A DNA stretch of 64,000 nucleotides. Origin: Apricaphanius iberus. Taxonomy: Eukaryota > Chordata > Actinopteri > Cyprinodontiformes > Aphaniidae. Positions 50,240-59,933 of this stretch are shown here, in pieces. The position numbers were made by a program, and so were the translations under genes. The notes below the pieces were generated by a model that was not told the DNA's origin, made no database searches, and saw only the letters and a program-made list of their open reading frames with translations. The stretch is from the NCBI GenBank assembly GCA_028564705.1, contig JAPXFQ010002841.1, positions 892,001-956,000 on the forward strand, written 5' to 3'. Position 1 is the stretch's first letter, and each line of letters begins with the position of its first letter.

Positions 50240-50386
50240 ATGAACCTCCTGCGCAATGTAACTCAAGTCCGTGCCAAACCTGAGAAGCCAGTCAGTGAGG
50301 AAGATTATGCGTTTGAGAGACAGAAGCCGCTGGTCTCTGTGTGGTGCTTCAACATACTGCAGTTTATTGTTTTAATCCTGCCACAG
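50240..50386 (+). CDS. Possible first coding exon of an unassigned membrane protein
   Basis: From an ATG at 50240 an open frame of 49 codons runs exactly, in phase 0, to a strong donor (CCACAG|GTCAGT at 50387). It opens with a basic, acidic-tailed segment (MNLLRNVTQ, EKPVSEEDYAFERQKP) and then one hydrophobic helix (VWCFNILQFIVLIL, residues 34-47). It starts 458 bp after the PRPSAP1 stop. I do not recognise the family and found no convincing downstream exon, so this could be chance, an alternative last gene fragment or a real orphan gene. In-frame GTG upstream is not a likely start. Confidence 0.3.
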
Positions 50387-51230
50387 GTCAGTTTTTGCAC
50401 ACAGGTAAATCTGTGTATGGAGAAGAAAAAGAGAAGTGTTTATTTCAATATAAAGAAAAGCATTGTTTCGTATAAATGAATATATTTATAATCCTAAGGT
50501 TATGAATATTTTTCTCAATTTTTGCTTCTGACTTAAATAGTTATTTTTGCCATACACTACAAAACTTCATATTTTCAAGTAGAACTTAAAAACTTTTCTT
50601 ATAACTTTTTTTTTACTAACTGCATTATTATTCTTTTTTCATTGTTGGTAATTAAGTCTTAGAGCTAGAAGTTAGCAGAACTCCACATATCCATTCTTTT
50701 AAGTAGTTATTTATCACATAAATGAAACTGCAGTACGAAATACAAATTTTTTTTTAAATGCTCACCTATTTCACTCAGTATTAGTTAAATCTGGTATTAG
50801 GCTAGTTCATATATTTTTCTGTTTTGATGTTTATGGTGAACTGGCAGAAATGTGAAAGCAGGCCCTATGATCAGTTTTTTTTTTTTGCATTATTTTACTC
50901 AATTCTCATTCATTTCAGAAAAATTGAGTTGAAGTAAAAAAAAAAAAGGAGCGTGGATTTTTCGTAGAGCTCTTAGTGATGCTGGAGGGTAGCTTTATTT
51001 TGCTTACTTTTTGCTCAGGGAATATACTTTAGATGCCAGTGCACATTTATTTGTTTCCTGAGATTTTCAGGGTGTGTATCTAACATGCTGCACGTGTTTT
51101 GAAAAAGAAAAATGAAGCATTTAGTAAAAATGTCTTCCATGCAGCAGTGATGTGTGACTTTACATCTTTTCACCAGCAGTTGGTTAAAGAAAGGCTGGAA
51201 TTTTTTTTTTCCACAAAACATTGATAAGAA

Positions 51231-51465
51231 TAGGGATGTACCGATACTAGTGTCGGGCCGATACCATTCTAATGTAGGCTTACTTGTATCTAATTCACCA
51301 TCATTGGTTGTAACAAGCAGAGAAGAAAATAAAACTAAACTTCCAATTCATGACATTTTTTTTGTGTGGTATAAGTATCGGCATTGGTACTCTGTATCGG
51401 CGAGTACTCACATCCAAGTATCAGTACCATATCGGTTTGAAAAAAGTGGTACCGTTACATTCCTA
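51231..51465. mobile_element. hAT-type MITE, 235 bp, same family as 3756-4104
   Basis: The left end TAGGGATGTACCG is inverted to CGTTACATTCCTA at the right. The flanks gataagaa (51223-51230) and gataagat (51466-51473) form a 7-of-8 target duplication. The interior repeats TATCGG and GTACC words, like the FBF1-intron copy. Confidence 0.85.
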
Positions 51466-53039
51466 GATAAGATATTCGAGTGTTAACAGGCTGGTGTTGT
51501 GTTAGCATTAACCTAAAAAGTGTGCGTCAAATGAAAACTCTTGTTTAAGCTCCAATGCATTTGGTAATGTCTCATCTTTGACATTTCCTGTCCTCAGCCT
51601 CCTGTCTGACTGTGTTTGTAACTATAAGAAAATAAAATGGTTGCCTCTTTCTCAGCCTCTCATTTAGTAAGAACCATTATTTTCCCAGGTGGATTACAAC
51701 ACAACCTAAAACTTCAGTTTTTCTTATATTTTTTTATGAAAAGGGATGATTTAAAGTGGATTTTCTCTTCGTTGGTCAGATGTGTTAAACTTCAGCTAAT
51801 ACTTGTTAATATGCCCATTCTAGAGTGTCTATTCAACAGGAATTGTGTTATTCTTGCTCAACATTTGACCGCCTCTCTTCGTGAAATCCATACAAAGTTT
51901 TTTTCAGGTCTTTTGGACCTTTCCTGAAACCTAATATTGGGTTGCTATATGTGCATATTTTGAAACCAGTTTTGATTCTTTGTTCGAGATAATTGTTAAT
52001 GCTTTGAACCAGTTAAACATAACATAAAAAATGTGTCACCCAAGAAGTAAGCCATTGCTCCAAGCTGTACCCCTTTCAGCTCAAATAGAACAAGCCTAAC
52101 ATCTGCTGAAGATTAATTTCATGAGCAGAAGAGGCATAATTTATAGGGGGAGTTCCACCAGTCAATATGGGGGTGGTGGTATCATGCTGAGGGTATTGTC
52201 ACCGCTGACGGTCCTTATGCATGGGTTCATTCAGGGTAGAAAACCAAATTACCAGTACATATTACTTTAAAAGCTGTTAACTAGTATTTAAAATTGATGG
52301 TAAATATGAACATATCTATGAATTTGGCCTGATTAAAGTGACAATTACAGCTTTTGACTGAATTCTGAGTAAAAATCTGAATCCCTCCAGTTATTACACA
52401 ATAGACTTCTGATGAATGTCATTAAAGAGATGCTATTTTTAAAGAAAAGACGATTTAGAAATTAAACAATACTGAATTATGAAATTTAAGCACCACACTC
52501 ACCTTAAACTGGCAGACCTTTTAAATTAACACTGATGCAGAGAAGGTCAGAGATCCTATACTTGCTCTAAACTTCTCAGGTAACCATGCAGCTCTGAGGA
52601 GCTTGGACCAAGTCCAGGAGCAGACCTTTAAAAAAAATAAAGCACCACAACAGTAACACGACCATCTAAAAGAAGTCTTGTGGCTGTATTATTACCTTAA
52701 TACACGCCAAGTCTCTATGAAGACTCTGCCTCGTGTCTTCAATAATGCAGCAAAAAAAAAAGACAAACAGCTATGACTTTAAAGAACACAAAGAGGAAGC
52801 AAACATTTGATTGTTACAGGTTGCTTCCTCGTTTCATTCAGGCGAAACAGTCCACCTTGTCTGCGAGCTTTCAGAAAGAGGAAGCGCGTTAGTTTTTTTT
52901 TTTTGACTAAGTGTAATGTCAACGCTGCCTGTGAAGGGCTTTATGAGATCAGAAAAGTGTCAGGCAAAAAATACAGCAGTCAGAACTTTATCATGAGTGT
53001 GAATCTTGTGAAAGCGCCAGAAAGGGAACATTAAAATCT

Positions 53040-53260
53040 GTTTAAAAACTTACTTTTACTCTCAGGCTTTTAGCTCTGCTGGAGCACTCTAATCCCTAGT
53101 TGATCTCACTTTACTGCTTTTGATGCTTATTTTATTGTATGTTTTGTTTTATCCCTGTATTTGTTGTTTTTATTTGTGTACAGCACTTTGGTCTACTTTA
53201 TCACAGTTTTTAAATGTGCTTTATAAATAAATGATGATGATGATGATGATGATGATGATT
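53040..53260 (+). repeat. LINE-like 3' tail ending in (GAT)n
   Basis: TGTACAGCACTTTGGTCTAC and AAATGTGCTTTATAAATAAA form a tail found at the 3' ends of many fish retroelements, followed directly by (GAT)n at 53231-53259. The 5' extent is not visible and no ORF is attached. Confidence 0.5.
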
Positions 53261-55594
53261 GTTACTGTAAAATAAACAGAAATATCCAAGCAGAGAACCA
53301 AAAACATTCTGGCAGGTCATTTCAGACAAGTTTCCAACTCAGAAATTGAAACTAGCTCTTAAAAGACAGAATATTAAAAGAAGCACTCGGAGAGCTCCGC
53401 TAAGGCAGCTCAGTCACCAGGTGGTGAGATCACACCCAAAATCTAATCAGTTGTTCCTGCTCCTACTGCAGACATTTCCTGAACACTTAATCAAAATTTG
53501 AACATAACATTTTGAGTTTTGTGGCTTACTAACAGACAAACCCTTTTGAAAGCATAACCTTGGCAGAGTTAATACAAATTATCGATAGAATATTGTTTAA
53601 CATGCAAGGATCAGACATATATGAGGCACCATTAGGGCCTGACTATCTCATCAGTCTAGATGAATATAACTTTTCAAAAAGCTGAGTCAAATACTAAAAT
53701 GTCCCTTTTTGCTATCATGACACTTAAGTTAATACAGTCCTGTGCAGTCCTTTTTTTTAATTATTCTGAAGCATTCAAGAAAAACAGTTTGCTGTTTTTG
53801 AAGGGAGTGTAAAGTGGATTGGAGTCTAGGTTAAGGTCTGGAACTAAACTGACGCATTCTTGCATTTATAAAGGTGCTCCCTTCATCTTTTCATCAACCT
53901 TAACCAGCCCTCCTCCTGCTTGAGAACACCTCAGTACTTTTTCCAAAAAGATTAGATTATAACAACTTCTTTTGACTTTCTGTTATTGTTTATAAGGCTT
54001 TCCACTCGTCAGGGTTTGTGGCGTGTATGACTAGTAGCTGTGTGAGCTGTGGATCTCTGCAGTACCTTCAGACTTATCAGAGCTACCTCCCTGGCAGACG
54101 GGTATGTCTAGCTAATATGCAGCTGTTCTGTAGCTACTCTTTCCATTTTCAAATGATGGATTGAACATTGATCTGATGCTCAGAACTTAAGATATGATCT
54201 AATCAGGGTTTAAACTATATCAGTAAGGCACTCGCACAGCAGCTGGATCTACCACTTAGTTGACTTCCAAAGGCAATTGTTTCCTTGGGATTTTATTCAA
54301 GGGTATCACAGTGAAGGGGTTGAATACAGAACAAGCCAAAGATTTCAAATGTACTGTATACTTGTAAAAAAATAAATAAAATAAAATAAATTTTATGGGG
54401 AGGCTAAGTCACACCTACTGCCCAAAAAGAATTTATGAATCAATTGGACGTTAAAGTAATTTTTTCATCCTGCCTGAATTGCGCCGTGGATTGAATATAT
54501 GATTTCCATTCATTTAAAAGACACGTTTTGATGTAGCTAAAACACAAATTTTTGACTAGCAACACAAGTTGCTTTAGGCTTTGTGTGAATAAACTTTTTG
54601 GACAACAACTGAAGAAAAGGACAGAGAAAATGGCCATGATTTGCCTCCTTCCTCCGGGACAGAGAAAACCACTATAAATCTGGCCATGTGGAAAGTGGCA
54701 TCTATGCTGGGGGACAAATAATTGGTTGAGTGAGAGCCAGCATGCAGGAGAAGCTCTACAAGGTCTCAGTGAGTAGCTATTTCAAGTACTAGCTAGCGTT
54801 AGGCTCCGACGTCATATGCGACTTCTGATTTGTAGGCTAATGTGGGTGCACTGCAACAAAACACAACTTCTGTGGGATGATAAGTTTGATTGTTGCAAGG
54901 AAAACAGCAAATGAAATGTATACCTCTCATCCGGATTGGACACCATCACTACACCTGGGTCATAATGAAATTAAGGCCACAGAGACAGCACAAAATGAAA
55001 CATCACACCACAAACAAGGCAGCCAATTATGTCCGTAATGCACAACTGCAGCAACAAGTTGTCGTTGGAGCTCCAGTCTTTACTAGGTGTATCATATGGA
55101 TCCAAATCGCTTATAATGCAGACTCTGTCCAAATATCTGTCCCTGGCTTCCCTTTTTAGCGTATCCCTGTATATTCCACATCCTTTTGGGATGTTGATGT
55201 TGTATATTACTTTCTTTATTCGAACTCTGCTTCTTTTCCTGGGCGTACTGTGTTTTTAAAGTGAATCTACGCTTTGTTTACACTTTTTGCGCTACCAAAA
55301 TGTCTGCCACGTCCCAGAATGCAAAGTGTAAATCATAATTTTTTTGGCCAGGGGACCCATGGGAGAAGACTTGGCTCCCCACTGCTTCCTTCTCTTTACA
55401 ACAAGCCATATCGGTATTGCGAGTGCGAATGCTTACGAATGCGGCCTGGAGCCCCGGTCACGGCTTTTGGAACCCAAACAACCCCCGGCTCGACTGTAAA
55501 CAGCTTATGCATGTGTGTTTTCGTTATTACGGAGCCTTTTAAAACCTCTTAAAGGCTGTTTTTGGCGGACTTTTCAAATAAGTCCAGTCCTCAT

Positions 55595-55765
55595 TGTGTT
55601 GTGGTTGGCTGTGGAAATGCCAGTTACCACACTGAACGGTGGAGAATGCAAAACACACAAGTGTATGAATGATACCGACCCTTGTTATGAACCACCATTT
55701 ATTTTACATAAATTACATACAGAAAAGGATCCGAATGGACGTGCGAGGTGGATAAACAAGGTGAG
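55595..55765 (+). pseudogene. THAP-domain-like remnant, frameshifted
   Basis: One frame gives CVVVGCGNASYHTERW (two Cys in a C-x4-C arrangement, THAP-like start). After a frame change another gives PFILHKLHTEKDPNGRARWI, like the LHxFP...RRxWI stretch of THAP zinc fingers. Such domains occur in several DNA transposases. Short, broken and without an attached catalytic part. Confidence 0.35.
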
Positions 55766-55891
55766 AAATGTGAGATTAAACATGTTAATTGTTTGATATT
55801 TCTGTTGATCGTCTAGATCTAAGAGTTTTGGTAGCATAGTCATTAGCATGCAGGCTTACCATAGCCTACTGCTGGACTTGTGACGGACTAA

Positions 55892-56563
55892 AGCCTAGTT
55901 TACGCTTCTGCGTTTTGACAGAGACGGATTGACGCAACGCCATTATCCGTCAATGCAGGGGCTTGCCGTCACCTGCGCACGGACACAAGGAGTAGAGGCC
56001 CAAATTTTAAGTATACGTCGACGGAGAGCGTATGCATCTGATAGGTCAGTTTCAGTAACAGCCACAGATCGCATTACCAGAACGGGGCTCTATAGTCGCT
56101 GTATTTAGTAGTTTATGCAGCATTTGACCACTATATGCTTTATATTGAAAGGACAATTTATCTAATCTGTTCTTCTGGCGATTTTGAACACAAGGAGGTG
56201 TAGGAAAACAACAAAAAACGGGTGCTGTGTTTTGTTTCAATGATACTCCATTCTAGAGTATTCTATGAGCTGCACTTCTAGTAAAAAGCTTTACAGCTTA
56301 ATCAAAACGTACTTTATGTTGGTGATTGTTCCGTGAAGAAGAAATGCCTTCACGAGCCTAGAAAAAAACAGAAGCGGCGCTGTGTGATAGTAGGCAGAGA
56401 TGGCATGAAAACTTAAGGCCCCCTGCTGTCCTGGTCGAGCAACGCTGAAAAATACAATAGAGAATGGAGTGGAAGAGTGGAATACTATAAACAGAAAACG
56501 TCTCCGTCAATGCGTCTGCATCTGAGTGCAAATTTGCGGTCGGAGAAGCATAAACTATAGGCT
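55892..56563. mobile_element. 672-bp Harbinger-type MITE with TAA target duplication
   Basis: The left end AGCCTAGTTTACGCTTCTGCG is inverted to a right end whose complement reads AGCCTATAGTTTATGCTTCTC. TAA flanks both sides (55889-55891 and 56564-56566), the PIF/Harbinger signature. There is no transposase. Further copies or fragments lie at 36874-37192 and 1240-1415. Confidence 0.85.
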
Positions 56564-57197
56564 TAATGTTTATAGCATCTCAGCCTTATCCGGGCTCTTA
56601 CTGCTTCTAACAAAAACTAAATATGTTTACAGTTTGTCGACTTTACCCCGTTCAAAATAATACATTTTGCAGCTTTCGCTATCTATATATATGTTCACTT
56701 CTGCCTGTTTGTGGTCCAAAATCCCAGAATGCATTATGCGCAGCGCAATACCGATGTGGCTTATTGTTATTTGTCTTTTCGATGTAAAAAAAAGAAAAGA
56801 AAATCTCACATAAATTGAAGTCTAAGTAGTATGAATTATTTTTGCAAGGAGCTGTATGTTTTGTCCACTTGTTATACACGACCACGAGACCACTATTCCA
56901 GTGATTGCTGGAAAATATGAGGAAAGTGTCAAAGTGTAGGACAACCTAAGTGTCAAACATAAAAAATGAGCAAATCGAGAGATGGCTTAGTTCTTTCCTC
57001 CCTTGCTCTTTGTTATGGTGGAATAACTTCAGTCTTTTTCTCATCAATTTGTGTTTTGGAACAACATAAAAGTGACATTTATGGGTCACCTTCAGCTGTT
57101 TTTTTATGTGCGGGTGTGACTATTTAAAATTTAACAGGTCTGGCATGCTCCTGCTGCAGGAAACTTCTCCTAACACCATCACAAATGTAATTCAGTT

Positions 57198-57212
57198 CAC
57201 CACCAGAGGGCA
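57198..57212 (+). promoter_or_regulatory. CTCF-like core motif
   Basis: CACCACCAGAGGGCA closely fits the CTCF core and has the same orientation as the weaker site at 11503. It lies between the MITE and the foldback element. Motif match only. Confidence 0.4.
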
Positions 57213-57723
57213 TAGCAGTACCAAACAAAAGTCATGAAACTTTGGGCGTTTTACCTGATATTAAGACTAATAAGAGTTTTTATAAATTAATCAACTTGGC
57301 AACATTGTTGCTTCAGAGGACACTGTAGTGTGCGATGCTTGTGAAACAGTCAACTGTTTGTTTTATTTATTTTAACGTAGCCTACTCATGATCTGGTTCG
57401 ACCAGTAATGCTTTCAAGGAGTGAGAACAACGTGAGAAAAACTGAAATATGAGTGTTAACAACAATACAACAGACATAACTGTTTTCACAGACTTCAGAA
57501 TGCAACCTATTCACGTCTAGATTTATGTCAGTGGTTTGTTAAGTCCTTTTAATTTGTTTTTGGAAGATTAATTAATTCCCAAATATGTTTTTTTTATAGT
57601 AAGTATTTCTAGCATTTTTTCACTCTTCTATTAAATTACATTTAGATTTTTAAATTACATGTAGATTTTACGGAAGCCCTGAAAGGCAAGGGAGAAAATA
57701 TTGTTTTTGAAAATTTCATTTTC

Positions 57724-58151
57724 TAAGTCTAACCAACTTTACTTTTTCTCTTGACTTCAAAAGTCACATGCAAGTAAAAATAAATAAATTCTAGGTCAAA
57801 TTAGTTAAAGTTTTTTTCTCTCTCTCGCTTGAGCCCTGTAGGGCAACCGATATTTTTTTTTCTCTCTTCATGAAGACCCATTTTTTAAGTCTGACCAACT
57901 AACTTTTGAATCGACTTCAAAAGTCCCATGTAAGAAAAAAAAAATCCATGTCAAAATATTTATTTAACATTTATAACATTTATTTATTTAATATTTATTT
58001 ATTTAAATGTTTAACAGAAATGTATACATATTTTCTCTGCTTTACAGGGCAGAAGCAAGAGAGGAAAAAAGTAACATACATTTTTCAATAATAATAAAAA
58101 CAACAACAACAACTTTTCCCTACATGGCTGAAGCAACAGAGAAAGAAAAAA

Positions 58152-58192
<41 letters not shown>

Positions 58193-58425
58193 TGACCTGG
58201 ATTTTTCTTTTTATTGCATGATACTTTTGAAGTTGAGGGAAAAGAAAAGTCGGTCAGACTTAGAAAATTGGTCTTCATGAAGAGAGTAAAATATTGGTTG
58301 TCCTGCAGGGCTCAAGCGAGAGAACTAAAAAAAAACCTTTAAATATTTTGACCTAGAATTTATTTATTTTCACTTGCATGGGACTTTTGAAGTCGACAGA
58401 AAAAGAAATGTTATGGATTTTCTAA
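57724..58425. repeat. Large foldback (inverted repeat) structure, two arms of about 233 bp
   Basis: The left arm (about 57724-57956) and right arm (about 58190-58425) are reverse complements with scattered differences. Shared stretches include CTCTCGCTTGAGCCCTG, CTCTTCATGAAGACC and GACTTCAAAAGTC. Each arm contains two direct copies of a roughly 65-bp unit built around the palindrome GACTTCAAAAGTC. The about 233-bp loop is AT-rich and ends in (AAT)n at 58153-58191. There is no coding frame and no clear target duplication. Confidence 0.88.
58153..58191. repeat. (AAT)n microsatellite in the foldback loop
   Basis: About 12 uninterrupted trinucleotide copies directly against the inner edge of the right arm. 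Confidence 0.97.
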
Positions 58426-59095
58426 TTTCCTCAAAATATAAACATAAGGATAGTGTTGTTTGTTACCCTCATCAATAAAACACAGAAACTATGTAAAAAA
58501 ATACATTTTAAACAGATTTACAAAGATTTTATTTTTATATCAGCAGTGTTGGCAGACAAAATAAAAATGCCTTTCATTTTAAGTCATGCTTAAGCAAACA
58601 AAGAAATAAGTGCTTTAACCAGACAATGAATGTATTTCCAACACTAAGATTTATTTAAACAATAAAGTGCACATTTTCTTTTCTTCACATGTTGACTTAA
58701 ATTTCAAAATAATCACATTTAGAGATAAAAACACTATTCTTTTTGACTGATTGCTTCACAGATGTAGATTTTTTCCCCTGCCAAATGGTCACATTCACTA
58801 ACAAGAAACCTTAATAGTTTTGAGCACAAATCAAACAAATGTTCAGAATTTTTTTATATGTTAAATGTTTTGACATTCCAGCGGGTCCAGTCACGTTTAA
58901 TCAAATTCATGCTGTCTTTAGGTTTATCTTTGTTTTCATCTCTTCATGTTTGTTTTAGCAGGTGTATCTTGGAGCTATAAGCAGAAGGGAACATTTGATA
59001 ATCTTGTCAAATATTGTCTCTCAGTTGGTTTTTCTCTCATCATAAATCTTCCGGTCTTGTTTCTACAGTTTCTTTTTAAACCTATTTGTCCATCT

Positions 59096-59722
59096 CTATG
59101 AAAGGAGGCAGCTGTTGGTCTTGTTCATGGGGGGACGCTTGCTCTTTTCCTTGGGGAAGGTCTCCCGTCTCCTGCAGAGCATCGGACTCAGCTGAGTGGG
59201 CAGGTTGGCACGCTGCAGGAGTTCCCTGAAGGCCTCCATCACGTTGACGTCGTCCTTGGCCGAGGATTCCAGGAAGATGTGCTTCCAGTCCACTTCCACC
59301 GTGGACAGTACGTCCTCACTGGACACCCTCCTCTCTTTCTGTCGGTCGCTCTTGTTGCCGATAACCACAATTGGTGTGTACTTGTCCTCCTTGACCTCCA
59401 GGATCTCCTCTCGCAGTCTCTTGACAGCCTCCAGGGAGTCTGGATCATCCACGGCGTAGACCAGTGCAAAGGCATCGCTGTTCTGGATGGAGAGTTTGCG
59501 CATGGCAGGGAAGGAGTAGCTCCCACTTGTGTCCATAATGCTGATAGTGACTTTGATTCCTCCCACTTCGTACTCCTTCCTGTGGAGCTCCTCCACTGTG
59601 CGCCTGTGCTTCGGCTCAAAGGTGTCTTTGAGGAACCGCTGGATGAGGGCTGTCTTCCCTACTCCACCTGCTCCTAGAAACACCAGACGCACTTCAGTCT
59701 TGTCTTTTGTCTCAAAAGACAT
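59096..59722 (-). CDS. Ras-dva type small GTPase, single exon, 208 residues
   Basis: Ras-dva proteins are Ras-superfamily switches first described in Xenopus anterior ectoderm patterning and reported lost in placental mammals. The frame shows GAGGVGKT (17-24, P-loop), Thr42 in the effector loop, DTSG (64-67), NKSD (123-126), SAK (154-156) and the CAAX box CLLS (205-208), which predicts prenylation and membrane attachment. DTSGSYSFPAM replaces the Ras DTAGQ motif. Gln61 is therefore absent, as in RASD-type proteins, suggesting altered GTP hydrolysis. The frame stays open for 59 codons upstream, with in-frame Met codons. I chose 59722 because MSFETKDKTEVRL fits the family N-terminus and the upstream part is low complexity. 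RASD/DIRAS relatives are less likely given the RRTVEELHRKEYEV effector region and the PMNKTNSC tail. Confidence 0.9.
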   Translation of the reverse strand: MSFETKDKTEVRLVFLGAGGVGKTALIQRFLKDTFEPKHRRTVEELHRKEYEVGGIKVTISIMDTSGSYSFPAMRKLSIQNSDAFALVYAVDDPDSLEAVKRLREEILEVKEDKYTPIVVIGNKSDRQKERRVSSEDVLSTVEVDWKHIFLESSAKDDVNVMEAFRELLQRANLPTQLSPMLCRRRETFPKEKSKRPPMNKTNSCLLS

Positions 59723-59887
59723 GACAATGTTTTTCTTTTTTTCCCCTACAAAAGTTAAAATTCCTTCCTTTTCTCTGCTGCAGCCGCTGTTTGCTGGTAA
59801 AGAATTTTTACATGTGCCGACAGAGCTAAAAGGTGTTGATAGTAAACGCATGCATGTGAATGTGTGGCTCCTCTCTCTGCGTGCTCC

Positions 59888-59933
59888 ATTTATTAACACT
59901 CATCATCTGCCCACTGGACTCTCAGCCAATCAG
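59888..59933 (-). promoter_or_regulatory. Putative core promoter of the Ras-dva gene
   Basis: On the gene strand, CTGATTGGCT (59924-59933, inverted CCAAT) lies about 30 bp above the TATA-like TTAATAAAT (59888-59896). A start near 59,860 would give a 5' UTR of about 140 bases. This argues that the ATG codons at and above 59899 are not used. Confidence 0.4.

Noticed and set aside
51637..51927. A 96-codon plus-strand frame with hydrophobic stretches
   Set aside because: AT-rich composition, no splice context and no recognisable domain.
59723..59899. A 59-codon N-terminal extension of the Ras-dva frame
   Set aside because: It overlaps the putative TATA box and 5' UTR, is low complexity and lies outside the conserved family N-terminus.
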